From a bacterium (GTDB lineage: Bacteria > UBP6 > UBA1177): DNA of 64,000 bases. A program made the position numbers and the translations under genes. The stretch spans positions 1 through 64,000 of the forward strand of contig JAGCUA010000030.1 of assembly GCA_017963125.1 (NCBI GenBank), in the 5' to 3' direction. Below are positions 52,901 to 61,706 of this stretch, piece by piece; within the stretch, counting starts at the first letter, position 1, and every line of letters starts with the position of its first letter. The notes beneath the pieces are model-generated. The model worked only from the letters and a program-made list of their open reading frames with translations, was not told where the DNA came from and did not search any database.

Positions 52901-54856
52901 CTGATAATCTTCCTGAAGAAGCCGCAGAACATTGGAAACATCGTAAATTCCGTGCTCAGAGCCGATATTCGTCTCCATAAAGTAAGCAAGGTATTCAAGT
53001 CCGGCAAGGAGAACGAAATATTTGCTCCTGCCGTCAGCAGCATTCGTATTCAACGGATCTTCATTCCACCCGAAAGCATGGCTCAAGTGCTGCGAAAGGT
53101 GCTCCGAAACAAGGTTAAAGAGCTCTTCATCGTTAATATTTCCCTGATTTCTGCGGCTCGCAAAAATATAAGTCCCGACAGTCGTAAGCGGCGTAACGAC
53201 GACATCTTCATCGCTTACCGGAATAAATACTGCCGACAAAGTGCCGTTGAAATGCCGGGATCCGCTGTTTTCCGAAACTGCCGGATCGTAAACGCCGCCG
53301 GAAACGCTTACGATGCACACTTGTCCGAGTTTCACCTTTACTTCGTCTTCCGACAAGGCGGGATCTTCACCGCTTCTGCTTTTCTGACTCCCTCCGCATG
53401 ATACGGAAACGCTTTCGAAACTGCTGAGAGGATTCGTTATGAACGCTTTTATCCTCACAGAAACTGTATTTTTCGTATAAAACGGAAAAGATGTCCTGTA
53501 TTCTCTTTTATTCACGAGAACACTGCATTCAAGAATGTTTTTCCCGTCAGGAAGTTTTTCCGTATCCACTACAGCTTTATACTGATCGCTGCTGCCGCTC
53601 TGATTTTCCATCACATATCCTTCAAGCGTGCAGGAAACATCTTCAACGACATATCTTTTGTGTGTTGCTTCGACCTTTATATCGATGCTGCTGTGCGCAG
53701 GATCGTCTTCTGCCGCAGTCAGATCAAGAGTTCCGTGCCTGTAGAAATCAGCGTGGATCAAAGGCGCTTCGTTGTTCACATGTATCGTTTTTTCAGCACT
53801 CTCCACAGTTACACCGTTACTTGCTTCACAGCGTATGAGCACATCTTTTTCGTCTTCGATATTTGCGGTAGTGAAGCTCCCATGAAAATAAGCTGCATCT
53901 TCATTTTTGTCGGCCAGTTTTTCTCCGTCTGCGGAACAGTTCAGCGCCACGATCATATTTTCGGGTTCAGCTTTCGCTTCGACCTCAACCGCACCGCTGA
54001 AATACTCCGGCACGGCTCCTTTGTTTCCTTCCGGATAGACTTCGATATTTATAGATACACCGCTTTCCCCAGCCTCTTCGCCGCCTAAAAATTCAGCTTG
54101 CGAATTCCTGATTTTTTCACTCCATTCTTTAAGTTCGGCGGCAGAAAATTTATCGCTGACCTCACTTAAAAAATCTGCGAGAAGTCCTTTCATAAAGGCC
54201 GCACCGACTGCTGCACTTCCGAATTTCGCATGAGTCGAACCGTTGATGACGTTGTCGTCGGCAAGATCGTCATAAAGCATATTGAGCAGATTTTCTGTCG
54301 AGAACTGGGTTTCTGCCTGAGTATCATTGGCAGCCGAGACTGTTTCGGCGATTTTTGCAAAAGCCTGACTCCACAGATAACGCTTTGTAGCGTCTGTCAG
54401 CGAACTCTGAAGCTCCGGAAAGACATCACCCGAAATATCGAGATAGCCGGACCACTCTGATTTAGAGGTAGCAGATCTGTATTTTTCTATAAACGAAGAG
54501 AAAAAATCTACCGTTACGACGATGTTTTTTTCTTCAGCCGCTTTAACACTGCTTTCACAGCATCCGTTCCATGCGACAGCCTCGTCCGATGAGACGAGAT
54601 CGAGAGTCCCGCCGCAAACTTCGACTTTGAGTTCCCCTATATTCCGCACCGATTCGAAGCGCATTTCACCGTTTTCATCCGTTTTACCTGACAAAACCTC
54701 AGTCTCTCCGTCAAAAACCTTTACCTGAGCGTTTTTCTGAACAGCTCTTACAGTGAGATCAAACTCCAGTATACCGTTGTCGGGCCGTTTCCCGTCACAT
54801 GAAACAACAGTCGAAAGAAGAGCGAGACAAAAGAAAAAATTAAAAATCTTTTTCAT
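49976..54856 (-). CDS. Giant surface lipoprotein of the T4SS locus
   Basis: A 1,626-residue lipoprotein; lipobox STVVSC gives Cys20. The N-terminal 120 residues look like a beta-domain (TVRAVQKNAQVKVFDGETEVLSGKTDENGEMRFESV, like CarboxypepD_reg). The rest contains Ig-like repeats (KVDTTPPDLPLIRVESD, DITWNASD-like, KIEVEATHK), a helical Asp/Asn-rich middle (YIFASRRNQGNINDEELFNLVSEHLSQHL) and a Cys-rich end. It is coupled by a four-base overlap to the barrel gene and follows VirB10, so it is probably the surface component of this T4SS. No homologue is recognised. Confidence 0.75.
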   Translation of the reverse strand: MKKIFNFFFCLALLSTVVSCDGKRPDNGILEFDLTVRAVQKNAQVKVFDGETEVLSGKTDENGEMRFESVRNIGELKVEVCGGTLDLVSSDEAVAWNGCCESSVKAAEEKNIVVTVDFFSSFIEKYRSATSKSEWSGYLDISGDVFPELQSSLTDATKRYLWSQAFAKIAETVSAANDTQAETQFSTENLLNMLYDDLADDNVINGSTHAKFGSAAVGAAFMKGLLADFLSEVSDKFSAAELKEWSEKIRNSQAEFLGGEEAGESGVSINIEVYPEGNKGAVPEYFSGAVEVEAKAEPENMIVALNCSADGEKLADKNEDAAYFHGSFTTANIEDEKDVLIRCEASNGVTVESAEKTIHVNNEAPLIHADFYRHGTLDLTAAEDDPAHSSIDIKVEATHKRYVVEDVSCTLEGYVMENQSGSSDQYKAVVDTEKLPDGKNILECSVLVNKREYRTSFPFYTKNTVSVRIKAFITNPLSSFESVSVSCGGSQKSRSGEDPALSEDEVKVKLGQVCIVSVSGGVYDPAVSENSGSRHFNGTLSAVFIPVSDEDVVVTPLTTVGTYIFASRRNQGNINDEELFNLVSEHLSQHLSHAFGWNEDPLNTNAADGRSKYFVLLAGLEYLAYFMETNIGSEHGIYDVSNVLRLLQEDYQDTVFNGKNGETQLFFGDDAKKTELDSNFFRYYYALSVKRFLTSSFNETVFNQLGTIVGKIASNSDQFLFPAESVPVPVDSQGPKIEISGFHDLFEAEDEDGAEITGDLGSYTKGGFVQYDLQHGVMPHFAKAFLLKFRVTPENGSFADLDSVALKSNDPDFVFRVKRIEPQTIAGSGFSDESLVFTMLAEYSDEGAVPMEKQIPFSISAQDIAYNVSEKEFPVFLDNKKPLLNMNYPEGTVRSEDVDISWNASDSLIESIKFTLSKWEDEETVVFENISESCSAGECSFMAEDFAEALLEAGLAGSASDGLYKAALTAVDHAGNSSTLYGSFKVDTTPPDLPLIRVESDGRVLLGNGVTNKNYFSVSLVDPGEDVAKWAFKVSCRGSEGNSVHDKTLGYAASGESLDFFNLITPSTDSEVVKCSGFLSVCDEVGNCTNEDFEEAAGSVFIDDRAPGFISYDTENSIFTECVPGASQFFTNSCVDSPNCNNGGYSIAGKRKPQILISYTDNFSVPENIRLFIQSSEVGWIKSCLYVPNVNSGGMQGDCNKFYCSLDGSVNGMNNFMLTAYDEVGNRSEHPLALQMDFAAVEPLKVNLKEKFFTSNGKSYLWWETKSGVDYKCTITKQGNANFSSNCSNNSDIIPSMLSGSGYYTVTVESSSTSTKRTDVAGFKFFDIADLNLSLEPQKGQFLHSGDPFKVKISADSGGMAEISKVELYLYGRYLNGVLQDSTEKLVVSRSYPLKPASLNTLFSAALPIDSIGQFRNMKVRVTFSDSTSFTKKFTENSANAFLYCLLSSDETPDSAAINFKNKALSVSFNAPECLAANDYTLTLNAEMPSACEGVEALSHSVSVLKNYQNDFTVKGDFVFFKDEHHNHTFDCNSFNLCLDMYHSCAVETHSFASDTKLKIAYGSGKIFTVLPPSNVQCSSSETEVIFYDGEGDYDEYDNKDCKKCRNKLSQPASCFGGKHKTIVLE

Positions 54857-55479
54857 ACTTTCCCCCAGTTATAATAGTTCACAAAGAATGTTGCACCGAA
54901 AAAACCGAACAGATCAAGCGAATGATCGTGCGGCGACCACTTGTAGAGCACTTGTGCTGAGAGCATTATCCACTCCCAGACTCTGAACTGAAAATCAAGC
55001 CCCGCAGCGACAACTCCGTTTACTTTCGCATAGTCATCTTTGTTGTAAGAGGCGATAGTTCTACCGCCTTCATCAATAAATTCGATATTTGAAAATGTCT
55101 CGACCTTGAATCCTCCGCCTGCAACAAGATGAGGCGAGAAAAAAGTGCCGGCAAAAATATTGTATCTCAGCAGAACAAGTGTCTGGACCCGCCAGTAATC
55201 GAAATATTCCTTCCCTTTGACATCCTGAAACTCAGCTTTCCTCGAAGTGTCGCCGACCCGCGTAAATGAAGGCTGCAGACCGATATCGAAATTGTCGGTA
55301 AGACCGAAAAAGAGGTTGAGTCCCGCATTCCAGCTAGCATATACGACAGTTGTTTTACTGTCGGTTTTAAGTGAAAACGGGAAAAATCCGCCTCCGCCTA
55401 TATTGATCTGGATCTCCCCTTCTTCTGCAAAAAGCACAAAAGAAAGCATAAATAAAATCAGAAAAACAAATCTTTTCAT
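54853..55479 (-). CDS. Outer-membrane beta-barrel protein
   Basis: A 208-residue protein with a signal peptide (FVLFAEEG cleavage), followed by alternating strands with aromatic girdles (FGLTDNFDIGLQPSF, FSPHLVAGGGFKV, VAAGLDFQFRVWEWIML, FGATFFVNYYNWGKV), as in 8-stranded barrels. MKRF (ATG 55479) is preferred; its upstream Met is six residues earlier and overlaps VirB10. One base separates it from the VirB10 stop and it overlaps the giant lipoprotein gene by four bases. Confidence 0.75.
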   Translation of the reverse strand: MKRFVFLILFMLSFVLFAEEGEIQINIGGGGFFPFSLKTDSKTTVVYASWNAGLNLFFGLTDNFDIGLQPSFTRVGDTSRKAEFQDVKGKEYFDYWRVQTLVLLRYNIFAGTFFSPHLVAGGGFKVETFSNIEFIDEGGRTIASYNKDDYAKVNGVVAAGLDFQFRVWEWIMLSAQVLYKWSPHDHSLDLFGFFGATFFVNYYNWGKV

Positions 55480-55480
55480 G

Positions 55481-56518
55481 CTATTCCAGATAAACAAAAA
55501 ACGATGTTCCGGCAGGAACTCTGTATTCCTGCCTCATTTTGCCGGCCTCTTCCTGCTTTGCGAGCTCTGCCGTTGCCGGATTCACCGTGTTTGCAGCAGC
55601 CGTCCCTGCGGTACTTCCGACACTTCCGGCGAGTCTCGATACGACTGCGCCGGCAGTTTTGGTAATTCCCTGCTTTACTTCCGACTTGATGTTCTCATCG
55701 GCGATATCGGTGACTTCCGATTCGATTCCGGGATCTTTCCCCGAAACGGCGAACCCTTTAACGGCAAATTCGTCTGCACCGATAATAAGTTTTGAAAATG
55801 CGAGCTGGGTCCGCTTGTTGATGAAACTCTTGGCGGATCCGTAGAACTTGGCTCCTTTCGGAATTTCACCGATTTCTTCAAGAACAGTAGCAACGACGGT
55901 GGATTGAGCAGTAGACCGTATCGAAAAATCGAGCCTGACCTTCACTTTGACATCGTGCAGAGCAAATATTTTCTCTTTTTTTGCCTCATTTTTAAGCCCT
56001 TTGACGAAAACTCCGCCGCCTGAGCTTTCCCCTCCGGGCACGAAACGCCTTTTCCTTCCTGTTTGAACGGTGCCCGAAGCTGCTGCATCGCTCATTTTTG
56101 CATAAACCTCGAGGATCTCCCTGTCCTTTTCCTCATTTTTATTTCTTTTCTTCGGCAAAGCCGCATCTGTAGGAGCTTTGGCGTGTTTTTCTTCCGATCC
56201 AGAAACATGATTTTTAGATGATTTCGGATTATTCATCGCCGATTTTATGTCACCGACAACTCTGCCGCGCGCGAGCTCGCTAAAGTCGTTGAATTTAACT
56301 TCTTCCTCTCTTTCATTCTCCCGCTTCCCGCCGCTGAAAGCAAGCGCAGTAAAAACCAGAATTAGCGCCGCAAGCCCAAGAAGCACCGCATAAAAAGTAA
56401 CTTTTCTGCGCATGGCGGCATACTTATCACCGTTATCTTCGTGCTTAACAGATGCCGGCTCAACGATTTTTTCACTTTCAGCCAGAATTTCGAGAGGCGA
56501 TTTTTCCTTTTTTTCCAT
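55481..56518 (-). CDS. VirB10/TrbI-like T4SS protein
   Basis: A 345-residue protein: a short cytosolic N-terminus, one transmembrane helix (about residues 41-61), a charged linker (62-150), and a C-terminal domain KVRLDFSIRSTAQSTVVATVLEEIGEIPKGAKFYGSAKSFINKRTQLAFSKLIIGADEFAVKGFAVSG typical of VirB10/TrbI/TraB. VirB10 spans both membranes and forms the outer pore. It overlaps the VirB9-like gene by one base. Shorter than most VirB10, without a long proline-rich region. Confidence 0.8.
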   Translation of the reverse strand: MEKKEKSPLEILAESEKIVEPASVKHEDNGDKYAAMRRKVTFYAVLLGLAALILVFTALAFSGGKRENEREEEVKFNDFSELARGRVVGDIKSAMNNPKSSKNHVSGSEEKHAKAPTDAALPKKRNKNEEKDREILEVYAKMSDAAASGTVQTGRKRRFVPGGESSGGGVFVKGLKNEAKKEKIFALHDVKVKVRLDFSIRSTAQSTVVATVLEEIGEIPKGAKFYGSAKSFINKRTQLAFSKLIIGADEFAVKGFAVSGKDPGIESEVTDIADENIKSEVKQGITKTAGAVVSRLAGSVGSTAGTAAANTVNPATAELAKQEEAGKMRQEYRVPAGTSFFVYLE

Positions 56519-57465
56519 TAAAACGACACCTTCAGTTCAAGTTTACGCTTTTTTCCAGCACTTTCGTTCACTTCGATTATGTATTCGCGGGAATAGTCTT
56601 CGTCGCTTATTTTAAAGGCGATGCCACCGCTTACTATCTCATCGAACTGCATCGAAAATTTGTCGATGTGATACTGCGCGTTGTCGATCTCGACCTTTCC
56701 CCCTTTTGTAGAATAGATCTTCACCGATTCTATGTGGAAACGCTGCCGGTAGCGGTTTTTTACCGAAAAATTGACAGTTACCAAGGCATCTTTCCCGATC
56801 TTGCAAATGCGGTCGCTCCTCAGAAAGACAAGATTTTCCTCTGTTCTTGCCGAATAGCTGCTGCACTGGAAAAACTCACTGAAAGACTTCGCCATCATCC
56901 CGATCATGTTTTTATCTATCTCTTTTTTTATTTCTTTCATCCGCTTTTCGTACTTTCCTTCGAGCTCTTTCCTCAACATTTCCAGATGTTTATTGACTGC
57001 CTTATTCGAAGTTTCCCACTCAGGATAGGAAAAAATTATCCTGTTGCTCGCCTCTTCAGTCGGACGTATCACGAAATTAAAGATGAAAGCCTGGCCCGAA
57101 TTTATTTTGAACTGCACATTCGAACTCAAACCGTACATCAGAGCCTCTTCAGGTGCTTCGCTGAACATAAGTCCCCACACTTTCATTTTCAAAGGCTCCG
57201 TTTCGACCTCGATTTTAAGAAGTCCGGCATCACCTACCGTCGGAGTTTCGGTAAGCGAAATATTTTCAGGGAATTCAAAAACAAAGACTTCACCTAAAGC
57301 GATGTTCACCGTCCTGTAAATCACGGTATCGCTGTTCTGTATCGTAATGACTGCGACTTTTTCCGTGATCGGGATAAATTTCGCCTTTTCTTCCTCGCTC
57401 TCGAAATCCCTGCCAAGCACATTCATCACAGCTGAAAAAGCTAATAAAATCAGAAGTTTTTTCAT
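56518..57465 (-). CDS. VirB9/TraK-like periplasmic T4SS protein
   Basis: A 315-residue protein with a cleavable signal (LLILLAFSAVMNVLG), an N-terminal beta-domain (VAVITIQNSDTVIYRTVNIALGEVFVFEFP, VEVETEPLKMKVWGL-like), a helical middle, and a C-terminal Ig-like segment. This agrees with the VirB9 pattern and position between VirB8 and VirB10, but sequence similarity is weak, so the call rests on order and architecture. 5 bases after the VirB8-like gene. Confidence 0.6.
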   Translation of the reverse strand: MKKLLILLAFSAVMNVLGRDFESEEEKAKFIPITEKVAVITIQNSDTVIYRTVNIALGEVFVFEFPENISLTETPTVGDAGLLKIEVETEPLKMKVWGLMFSEAPEEALMYGLSSNVQFKINSGQAFIFNFVIRPTEEASNRIIFSYPEWETSNKAVNKHLEMLRKELEGKYEKRMKEIKKEIDKNMIGMMAKSFSEFFQCSSYSARTEENLVFLRSDRICKIGKDALVTVNFSVKNRYRQRFHIESVKIYSTKGGKVEIDNAQYHIDKFSMQFDEIVSGGIAFKISDEDYSREYIIEVNESAGKKRKLELKVSF

Positions 57466-57470
57466 TCAGT

Positions 57471-58202
57471 CTACTCTTTTTCCTCTTCAATAAGATATTC
57501 TTTTCCGTTTTCAGTCAGATAAGCCCTGAGCTCCCTGAAATCATCAAAACTTTTTCCGGTGTAAAAATCGACGAGAAGCCCGTCAGGAGAGAGTTCGAGC
57601 GAGACAGGAACTACAAGAAGAAGCGCCGAAAACCAGACTAAAGTTTTCTTTTTTTCGTTTTCTCCCGAATAATCGACGGCATTTCCGAAAGTCATCTCTC
57701 CCAAACCCTCGACGGTTACCGTAGAACCTACATTCAGCGCACCTTTCACGACTTTCAGTTTTGTCAGAGAAAACTTCGTTTCGAAATTTTTGTTTTTCCA
57801 GGTTTCTATCTTTTCGTTGTGAACAGATTTGTCGAGAAGGATCTGCCTGAATTTAGGTGTCAGCATGTTGTAGGCCTCTTTCAAATCCTCGTCGATATTG
57901 GGGCTCACTCCGTCGAATTTTCCGATAAAATCGGCAATAAAGCGGTGCATTCTGACAAGATTTGTAGAGGTTTCCAAAGTCTCGCTACCGGAAAAAACAA
58001 TCCGCCTTCCATCTTTGTCGAAAGCTATTACCGGTGCGGGTTTCAGCAATATTGACCATGCGAAAAGAAGGGCTGCAAGAGTGATCAGAAACATCATCAG
58101 ACAGAAAGCAAAAGCAAGAATCCGGAAAAATTTCCTCATCTTTTCAATATCGCGGTACTTCAAGGTATCAAAAAATTTCACTGCATCATCTTTTTTCATC
58201 AT
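57471..58202 (-). CDS. VirB8/TrbF-like inner-membrane T4SS protein
   Basis: A 243-residue bitopic protein: about 26 cytosolic residues, one transmembrane helix (27-52) and a periplasmic domain with the NTF2-like features of VirB8/TrbF (YNMLTPKFRQILLDKSVHNEKIETWKNKNFETKFSLTKLKVV). VirB8 is the assembly hub of T4SS. Its start overlaps the VirB6-like stop by four bases. Position supports the call more than sequence. Confidence 0.7.
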   Translation of the reverse strand: MMKKDDAVKFFDTLKYRDIEKMRKFFRILAFAFCLMMFLITLAALLFAWSILLKPAPVIAFDKDGRRIVFSGSETLETSTNLVRMHRFIADFIGKFDGVSPNIDEDLKEAYNMLTPKFRQILLDKSVHNEKIETWKNKNFETKFSLTKLKVVKGALNVGSTVTVEGLGEMTFGNAVDYSGENEKKKTLVWFSALLLVVPVSLELSPDGLLVDFYTGKSFDDFRELRAYLTENGKEYLIEEEKE

Positions 58203-59089
58203 TTCATCCTGTAACGGTCAATATAAGCCGAAGTTATAGTCTTTATGTTAGCAACTGCACTTCTGATCTGCTCCGAACCGACCGTTTTTGAAGCGAAAAA
58301 AGGTATCGCCGCAATGCCGGTCCCCATAAATAAAAGGCCTGAAAATACCGTTACAGTGTCTCTGTCCATTCTGAAACTGTAAGGGCAGGCGCATATCTCG
58401 GAAGCAAGTTTCATTATTTCGACCTGCGCCTTACCCGTGATGAAGATAAAAACGGCATAAAGCACAGGCCACAGGGCAAAAACAGCGATCGAGCGGAAAA
58501 AACCTCCGATGGAAGCGAAACCCTGATTGGGAAAGGCCGGAAAGACCAAAGCAAAGCAGAGCCCGACCATATTCAGAGACATCAGAGTCCCCCATCCGTA
58601 TGAAAAGATCACCTCTTTCGATACCCAGACAAAAAGCATGAGTAAAAAAACGGCCAGTTTGCAGAAATACTGGAAATAAAAAGATGTGATCAGAGCAGTT
58701 CCGGCCTCGCCCAGCAGAGGATCAGAAAACTGCGGACACGTTTCCGGAATGCTGCCTGAAAGCCCGGAAATCATCAGAAGGTTCGAGGAATAGAGAGAAA
58801 AGGCTTTGAAAAACTCCTCGTCAAGTTCTCCGACTATCGGAAATTCATAGGTTACAAGCATTATTTTTTCGATAAAATCAGGCAGATAAAGATAAAGCAG
58901 TATTGTCAGTGCAGATTTCCACGCAACTCCTGCAAAATCGGGCTTTTCAGACTTCTGTATTTTGAAAATTTCAGTCACAAAACTTATTGCGAGACCTACC
59001 GAAATCACAATGAAAACGACGCTCCACAGCCAGCCGGCACCCGCAGATTCCAGCAGAGTTTTAGGGTTGTAGCAGATATTGAAATTCAT
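58199..59089 (-). CDS. VirB6/TrbL-like polytopic T4SS protein
   Basis: A 296-residue protein with about six hydrophobic segments (WLWSVVFIVISVGLAISFV, WKSALTILLYLYLPDF, LAVFLLMLFVWVS, MVGLCFALVFPAF, SIAVFALWPVLYAVFIFI, VFSGLLFMGTGIAAIPFF) and a large periplasmic loop with Cys. This matches VirB6/TrbL, the inner-membrane translocation channel. Overlaps VirB4 by four bases. Confidence 0.65.
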   Translation of the reverse strand: MNFNICYNPKTLLESAGAGWLWSVVFIVISVGLAISFVTEIFKIQKSEKPDFAGVAWKSALTILLYLYLPDFIEKIMLVTYEFPIVGELDEEFFKAFSLYSSNLLMISGLSGSIPETCPQFSDPLLGEAGTALITSFYFQYFCKLAVFLLMLFVWVSKEVIFSYGWGTLMSLNMVGLCFALVFPAFPNQGFASIGGFFRSIAVFALWPVLYAVFIFITGKAQVEIMKLASEICACPYSFRMDRDTVTVFSGLLFMGTGIAAIPFFASKTVGSEQIRSAVANIKTITSAYIDRYRMK

Positions 59090-61431
59090 ATCTTTCCCCT
59101 CAGAAAATCTTCCACTGCATCAATAACGAACATATTATTTTTATATGCGAGCATAGCAGCTTCGGCACAGGCGTTTACGAGGTTCAGCCCCTTGATTTCG
59201 GCAAATCTTGCGAGCAGCCGGTTTTCCTCCTTGTCACTCGTTGCTACTGCGTAATCAAAAGGGGAAAGCTCGATCTTAACCACTTCCGATTCGACTTTGT
59301 CCCCTCTCTGCGTTCTGAAAAGAGCCGTTGAATACTCCCCTTTTACAGTTCTAAGGCTCTCGAAAGCCTCTTTTTCAGCAGGACTCAGACCAAAATCTTC
59401 AGCTATCACCCGCTTCGCTTCTTCATCGTTGGCATGGCTTAAAAATATCGTTGTCGTCGTATTGATCTTGATTTTCGAAGATAGAGAAAACTCTTTGAAA
59501 CTGAGGAAATTCTGCGTCACGGTCCAGACACCGGTGTTGTATTTTCTCGCCGTGGCGAAAAGTTCTTCGATCAGGTCGGCAAGACGCGGATCCTTGATAA
59601 GCTGAGCCGCTTCGTCAAACACTATGAAACTGTTCGTTATCTCGAAAGCGCTCCGCTTTGCCTCCTGAATGACGATGAAGGTCAGAAGTTCCTTCAGTTT
59701 TTCACTGAGCCCCGAGATCCCCTGCAAGTCGTAGATCACAAAAGGCTCTCCGCCGTAATCGACAGTTGATTTTCCGTTTATGATGCGCGACACCGGATCA
59801 TCTAAAAAACCCCGCAGCAACCGGCGTATCATTTCGGCTTTCGTTGTGTCTTCGTCTTCAATAAAATCGACGAGATCTTCAAGAACGGGTTCGCTTTCGG
59901 CAGCATACATACTGCGTACAGCCTTTGAAACGATGTTTCTGAAAAGGTCGGCATTCATGTTCTTTTCACGGATTTCGAGAATGATATCGAGGATCGTGTT
60001 GAGAAAGTTGAGTGCCGAGCTGTTCCACTTCCCGCCGGTATACACTTTATCCCGCTTCGGAAAAGGGTTTATCACTATTTTTCCGCCCGGATCTATCGGA
60101 ATGAAAACACCTCCGTAAAGTTTCACCATTTTCAGGTAACTCGAGTTTTCAGCCCCTGCGAAATCAACGATAAAGATCCTTCCCGGGAAATTTTTGTCAG
60201 ATTTTATGTTCGGGAAAAAAGTATGTGCGATGAGAGTGTTTACAGTCACCGATTTTCCGCTTCCGGAACAACCGAAAATAGAGCCGTTTTTGTTGTTGCG
60301 CTTCGATGACCCTGCATCAAAACCGTATATTTCACCGAAACGGTTCCTTAAAAAAAGGGGAAATCTGCCGCCGAAGTCGCCGTGTCCGTGCTTTGCCGCA
60401 GGGATCATTTCTATAAAATTCGCACTCAGGACTCTGATTTGACGTTCCGAAAAGCTCATCTGCGAAGGAATCGACTTGAAAAATTCGAGATCGTGCCCCC
60501 AAGTCTCTTCTTCGAAAAAAAATCCGTAATTCTTCATAAGAAGGCAAAGCTCTTCCGCCTGTTTCTCAAGCAGCCTCTGGTCATGCTCCGAAACAACGAT
60601 CTTCGCCGAAAGAAAGCCGATTTTGTACTTTGATACAGTCAGAAGATTCATCAGTTCGTCCGATTCCTTCGCGTTCTTTGCCGCTCCTCTGCCGCTTGTC
60701 GCGATGTAGAACCGCTCTTTAGCCTCGAGAGAAAGCAGCTCCCTCGACTGCGGAAGCACTGTGAAGGAAAGCGAAAAAGTGAAATTAGACGAAAAGTTGT
60801 CTATGAGACGCGAAACCATGAATGGATGAGTCTCTTTCGGCATGAATTTTAAAGAAAGGACTTTGCAGAAAACATCTCCAACTTTGAAATATTCAGGAGT
60901 TGCCGAGCACTGTTTCTGTATAAGCTCTTCGCGAACGCTCATTTCGGGATGGATATTCATCTCTCCGCCGAAAGAAATCATTGCATAAAGGACTTCTTTT
61001 ATCTCCTGCGTATCAAGGCGGCGGGTCTTCATTCCGAAACTCTGAACAAGATTTTTGTGATATGCGCTGTCAGGAGGTTCGACCGGGATTTCACTTTTCG
61101 GAAGATCACTTGAAACTGCAAAAAAATAACGGCTTTTTCTCACTCCTTTTCTGCACAGAAAACCGAGTCTCTGCCTTATAACCGGTTCGTTTTCTGAAAC
61201 GTAGCGCTCTTCGACAAGATCATCGCTGCCGCGGACGACTGCAAAAAATTCGACAGTTGTTCCCTCGCGGGCTTCACGCATGAAAAACGACTCAGCCGGA
61301 TCAAGATCGGGCGAAAAAAAGTAGCAGTCCGCTCCGTCTGTCTCCCAAAGTGAAAATCGCTGCATTGAAGAAGTAAGGATAAAGTCATCTTCAATGGCAG
61401 CTACTTTGAGCATATCAAAAATACTTTTCAT
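59086..61431 (-). CDS. VirB4/TraC-family T4SS ATPase
   Basis: A 781-residue VirB4. Walker A GCSGSGKSVTVN (about residues 385-395), a D-E Walker B FIVFDEAAQLI (about 600), motif DLIEELFATARKYNTGVWTVTQNFLSF (ARKYN...TQ), and EDFGLSPAEKEAF near the C-terminus are diagnostic for VirB4/TraC/TrbE. It powers pilus and channel assembly from the inner membrane. It is the longest and most conserved gene of the cluster and its main evidence. Confidence 0.93.
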   Translation of the reverse strand: MKSIFDMLKVAAIEDDFILTSSMQRFSLWETDGADCYFFSPDLDPAESFFMREAREGTTVEFFAVVRGSDDLVEERYVSENEPVIRQRLGFLCRKGVRKSRYFFAVSSDLPKSEIPVEPPDSAYHKNLVQSFGMKTRRLDTQEIKEVLYAMISFGGEMNIHPEMSVREELIQKQCSATPEYFKVGDVFCKVLSLKFMPKETHPFMVSRLIDNFSSNFTFSLSFTVLPQSRELLSLEAKERFYIATSGRGAAKNAKESDELMNLLTVSKYKIGFLSAKIVVSEHDQRLLEKQAEELCLLMKNYGFFFEEETWGHDLEFFKSIPSQMSFSERQIRVLSANFIEMIPAAKHGHGDFGGRFPLFLRNRFGEIYGFDAGSSKRNNKNGSIFGCSGSGKSVTVNTLIAHTFFPNIKSDKNFPGRIFIVDFAGAENSSYLKMVKLYGGVFIPIDPGGKIVINPFPKRDKVYTGGKWNSSALNFLNTILDIILEIREKNMNADLFRNIVSKAVRSMYAAESEPVLEDLVDFIEDEDTTKAEMIRRLLRGFLDDPVSRIINGKSTVDYGGEPFVIYDLQGISGLSEKLKELLTFIVIQEAKRSAFEITNSFIVFDEAAQLIKDPRLADLIEELFATARKYNTGVWTVTQNFLSFKEFSLSSKIKINTTTTIFLSHANDEEAKRVIAEDFGLSPAEKEAFESLRTVKGEYSTALFRTQRGDKVESEVVKIELSPFDYAVATSDKEENRLLARFAEIKGLNLVNACAEAAMLAYKNNMFVIDAVEDFLRGKI

Positions 61432-61706
61432 TTTTTCTCCCCGACTATGTCTTTATGCTGGCGGCAGTAGAAGACTTCTCCTCCGCTGAACATCCTGAGG
61501 ACGAAAATCCACCACTCGGATGAGCCCGAAAAAACTTTTTCGCGTATAAAGAAAGTCGCGGCAAAAATCACGGCAGGAAGAAAGACAAGGAGAAGAATGC
61601 TTTTCAGAACAGCACCGAAAAAGAAAAAGAGAGTCATCAATGCTGCCTGCCCCTTGTCAACAAAGTTCTGTTTTGTTCCCAAGATCCCGAAAACTTTCAT
61701 ATCCAT
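61428..61706 (-). CDS. VirB3-like membrane protein
   Basis: A 92-residue protein with two hydrophobic segments (LMTLFFFFGAVLKSILLLVFLPAVIFAATFF) and a basic C-terminus. Size, topology and place between VirB2 and VirB4 match VirB3/TraL. It overlaps its neighbours by 10 and 4 bases. Confidence 0.65.
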   Translation of the reverse strand: MDMKVFGILGTKQNFVDKGQAALMTLFFFFGAVLKSILLLVFLPAVIFAATFFIREKVFSGSSEWWIFVLRMFSGGEVFYCRQHKDIVGEKK

